Made by a program: the position numbers and the translations under genes. A DNA stretch of 64,000 nt. It comes from Isoetes taiwanensis (Eukaryota; Streptophyta; Lycopodiopsida; Isoetales; Isoetaceae). Of the stretch, positions 60,989 to 64,000 are shown one piece after another (position 1 is the stretch's first letter; the number at the start of each line of letters is the position of its first letter). The notes under the pieces are model-generated. The model did not search any database and was not told the DNA's origin. It worked only from the letters and a program-made list of their open reading frames with translations. The stretch is taken from positions 11,483,426 to 11,547,425 of the forward strand of contig JAJEKV010000036.1 in the NCBI GenBank assembly GCA_021234155.1, read 5' to 3'.

Positions 60989-62582
60989 CGTGACGCCCCT
61001 ACTCTTATACGATGCCCGCATCGCACTTTCGAAGGAGGAGCATTCCCCGGCAAATGCCGACAGGGGCCATCCACCACTCCACTCCAATGGGGCAGAGCCG
61101 ACAAAAGGGAAGAGTGGATGTGTCATTCATCCGCCTTTCCATCGGATCGACCTATCTCATGAAGCGTAACAAACAAACGCGTGAGCACAACCAATAATAT
61201 ACAACACAATCACCATAACAATAGCAACATCACGAGTCAGCAATACCTTCATAACAATAATACAAAGGAGGGATCCTACCCTGGGGCTCGGACTCAAGGG
61301 GATGACTGGCGGCTAGGCCTCCGAGTTCATTGCGCATGTAATTCATGGCAATGGATTTGGTCGGCATAGAACATGGCTTAGGGTAGTCCACTCCATCCGC
61401 CCCTCCCGCGTGCACACTTTGCGAGTAGGTCGAAAAAGTGTTGGGACTTGGCCAGAAGCCTCACCGGGTGAGTAGCCGAGGGGCTACTACTGCTGGGTTG
61501 CATCTCCCCAACCCCGATGAGGCGGAAGAGAGCTGCCTCTCCTCCGAGAGGTATCCATGCTCATCGCAGCGGGCTAGAGGGCCACCGCCTCGTATTCGAC
61601 TTGAACTCACTGGAAGGTCATATCCACCACCCCACGAGTGTCGAGCTCATACCTTGCCCACACGCAGTGACAAGCTATTAAGCCTAGCCAGCAAAGACCC
61701 CCGATAGGCTTTACTACCAGAGGGGTCAGTCCACATGAGACAAGTTCCTCCTTATCAACCGCCTTGCCCCTTCACCCACGGCCGGGTGGGCTCCCGTACA
61801 CGGGCGCATTTATGTGGGAACTAAGGTGCTATGCTAGGAGCATCTTCTACCGCGACCTTTAGGTCTCTACCCCCTTCCCACAACAAGGAGATCACGCAGT
61901 AGAATACATACAATATCACGTAACGTAGATAGAGAATCATATCAATCTACCTACTTAACATCCAATGTTAGGTTCATTCGTTAGAGTCTCAGATCTAGGG
62001 ATCTACAAGGCTTCCAGAGATGATCTAACATACTAAACCGGCATATTGCCATGCCTAAAGACGGTTTTGCACAACAGAACAACTAGATACCGCTCCTTGG
62101 CTTGCTCCTCATCCTTGGAAGGCGTCCATGCTCCCGATCTTGTCAAGACAAATTGCTACTCAAGAACTGTTGTGCAAATCCGACTTTTCGGAGCCTGGCA
62201 ATGCGATTTCGAGCCTTACCTTGGCCGAATTGGCCCAGGAAAGCCCTAAATGCGAAAGAGGAAAGGAAGCTCTAGAAAACCCTAATTGGCAAAGTGAAAT
62301 GAGAGCTAGGGTCTAGGGTTTTAGCCCTTATATAGACCCTATCTAGGTTAGGGCATCCACATGGGCAAATGGCTTTAGGCCATTTGGAAATGGATGAACA
62401 AGGAACCTTTTGTTGTGTATGTTTAATTACATACCCAACATCCAAGGTTGCCCCCTAGGTGCAACCTTTAGCTCCTAGGTGCAACGTTGTCCTACTCTCA
62501 AGTACATGTCACTTGTGACATGTACGTGTGACGTGGCAGTATAATATACGTATTAGGGCGTATATTATGCTGGAACGTCACA
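60989..62582 (-). repeat. 5' LTR of the gypsy element
   Basis: Aligns with 46535-48121 along its whole length. Differences are mostly short indels rather than substitutions. Its inner end is CG instead of TG. Confidence 0.92.
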
Positions 62583-62587
62583 ATAAC

Positions 62588-63053
62588 TCTTTGTTGTGTA
62601 TCTTATCGCTTAGTTAACTAAGATAGATTTGAATTGTAAGGCATCACTGGGTTTCCGGCGAACTGGGGTTCGATTCCCCAACTGTGGATCATTCATGAAA
62701 CTGGGTCTTAGAACTATAAGGCCATAACACTGTGTTCTTCCCTCGCAAGCTTTTGGCTCAATCAAGGAAATCCAATTTTACCTACTTCTAGAAGCCTTCA
62801 TTGGGATCTTGAGAGTTTGTGCTTTCAAATTTTGGCCCTATTTGCCGAAATTTTGGCCCTGTTTGGTGTATCAACAAGCATGAACACCTTCCCTTTGTTT
62901 CGTGCAGTTGTGCAACAGATTGGCAGCGTTTTTCTTGCCCAGATGCTCTGTTTTTGAGGGAATTTGCTTGAAGTCGGGCGCTTTTATTCGTCATCAGCTT
63001 TGTCAGAGCTGGGACTAACACAATAACAAGGATAATCAGAAGGATTATAGGAG
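62588..63053. other. tRNA-like remnant and spacer
   Basis: 62640-62690 has a B box GGTTCGATTCC (62667-62677) in a GGGG/CCCC stem context like that at 20475. No complete tRNA. The rest shows no gene. Confidence 0.35.
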
Positions 63054-63323
63054 CTATGTTGGATTATAGGAGCTATGCACATGCATTTTCCCTTTCCTTC
63101 TTTGATGTTTTTCACCAACATCTATGAAAATCTGATGCAAATCAAGTAAGTTCTTCTGTAGTTCCTTGACAGCATCATGGCTTCCTTGCTGGTTTATAGT
63201 TTCAATAACATGGCCACTATTATGTTCTTCGATAGCTTTCTGCAAAAACGTTTCACTCTCCCCCGTTACAATAATTATGTCAATCAGTTTCATCAGCTTA
63301 AGGCCTGAAGGTTCCATTTCCAA
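63054..63323 (-). pseudogene. Qa-SNARE (syntaxin) exon fragment
   Basis: The minus frame contains SETFLQKAIEEHNSGHVIET, then HDAVKELQKNLLDLHQIFID. This matches the stretch of plant SYP1-type syntaxins that spans the end of the Habc domain linker and the start of the SNARE motif region, but several central residues between the two blocks are changed or lost (INQQGS where the family has an ..IQER-like segment). A GT (GATGTTG|GTGAAA) right after DV could be a donor. No other syntaxin exon lies in the window, so it is either one exon of a gene running off the left-hand side of its own strand or, more likely, a stray fragment. Family role: vesicle fusion at the plasma membrane. Confidence 0.6.
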
Positions 63324-63329
63324 GCTTCC

Positions 63330-64000
63330 ACTTTAATGAGAGTAGTATTCTTTTATCTGAAGAGTGGAGGTAGAATAGCATGCCCTAGTTCTCCAGAATC
63401 GAACTTGATGGAATCGAATCGATCCCCAGGATGGGATTGGAACTGGGGTGTGTTTGTTATGCCATGCCCTTGTATCCATGTGTCGTTGTATTGTACGGGT
63501 ACCACTGTGCCTACATACTGTCTTAACCCATGGTGTTGTGTAAGGGGTGGCCCTATTGATTGGGGTCAATTTAACCCCATGCTGACCCGATGTCGGTGGC
63601 TTGGATCTTCCCAGCCAGCATATTCCACAGAAGGTGTAGTCATCTGACAGCCAATAAACGATAAATAGAATGTGGTTTTGACGTGTATGTCAATTATTTA
63701 TCTCCATTAGGGATCTATCGTCTGATGCACAATTTCGAAGTTGAATATTCATAAAAGCCTAGTCATTGTTCTGCCCTACTGTCCAATCATATATTGCCAT
63801 GTGGCACTGCTTCTTTTCTAGGGGAGTGCTTCCACGTTACAGGGAAGGTCATTTATGTGACCTTCCTGACATGTCAATGGGGCTCTGCATAGTAAGGGCT
63901 CAATATTGCCGTGCGTCGGCCCGTTTTCTTTACCAGAAAGGCATAAATGACCTTTCCTATACATAAAGCTTGCACAATTCATTTTGTATTGGTTCAAGGT
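63330..64000. other. No gene; small foldback near the end
   Basis: 63842-63957 begins GGAAGGTCATTTATG and ends CATAAATGACCTTTCC (inverted), with a nested hairpin GGAAGGTCA/TGACCTTCC. It is possibly a tiny MITE. No gene recognised. Confidence 0.4.

Larger units (their letters stand above)
46535..62582 (-). mobile_element. Complete Ty3/gypsy chromovirus-like element, 16.0 kb
   Basis: LTRs 46535-48121 and 60989-62582, ends TGTGACG...CGTCACA, flanked by an exact 5-bp target duplication ATAAC (46530-46534, 62583-62587). Coding on the minus strand: gag, protease, RT, RNase H, integrase, chromodomain, the Ty3/gypsy order. All genes carry frameshifts. It is unusually long: about 4 kb of extra sequence lies between the primer site and gag, and about 3 kb of AT-rich sequence between the chromodomain and the 3' LTR. 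Confidence 0.9.

Overview
The window is repeat-rich nuclear DNA of a land plant. A plant-type glycosyltransferase family 92 gene with a short GT-AG intron, a U-box/ARM pseudogene, a Qa-SNARE (syntaxin) exon fragment, Ty3/gypsy elements with initiator-Met tRNA primer sites, a Ty1/copia fragment, a LINE, tRNA-derived SINEs and a Mutator-like element with a 9-bp target duplication all point that way. The size of the repeats and the presence of a Crypton-like recombinase make a non-flowering plant (fern, lycophyte, bryophyte or gymnosperm) plausible. That is inference only. No complete tRNA, rRNA or CRISPR is present.

Layout. 1-5.9 kb: rearranged gypsy debris, with two oppositely oriented LTR pieces around a broken gag. 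5.9-16.1 kb: dispersed repeats, a U-box pseudogene, a (GA)78 microsatellite, a small foldback element and a 2.7-kb non-autonomous Mutator-like element (11532-14237). 16.1-19.3 kb: the only clearly intact host-type gene, GT92. 21.35-22.5 kb: a spliced gene for a Crypton/DUF3504-type tyrosine recombinase on the minus strand. 22.8-26.7 kb: a diverged tandem duplication carrying SINEs and TIR elements. 26.8-41.6 kb: a LINE reverse-transcriptase ORF split by a 14.3-kb DNA element. 44.6-46.1 kb: a Ty1/copia fragment. 46535-62582: a complete 16-kb Ty3/gypsy chromovirus-like element on the minus strand with a 5-bp TSD (ATAAC). 63.05-63.3 kb: a syntaxin exon fragment.

The most interesting object is the element at 27081-41425. 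It has imperfect terminal inverted repeats (22 of 26 matching, AAACAAG...ACGGGAG). It sits inside the LINE ORF so that removing it plus a 2-bp AT duplication restores the LINE reading frame. It carries two divergent genes. One (minus strand) encodes a ParB/sulfiredoxin-like domain followed by a bacterial/phage-style N4/N6 DNA methyltransferase (DLPYG and DAFSGSGTT motifs), split by canonical spliceosomal introns. The other (plus strand) encodes a zinc-binding, RNase H-like D..D..HxHD protein resembling the family called DUF7869. Between and within these genes lie arrays of a near-perfect palindrome (core GTGTATTCCGGAATACAC). One array has seven copies at an almost exact 42-bp period (four helical turns) inside an intron. 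A second lies in the divergent promoter. I infer a self-marking or self-partitioning transposon in which a ParB-like/methylase protein acts on parS-like sites. This copy carries frameshifts and in-frame TAA/TAG codons, so it looks decayed.
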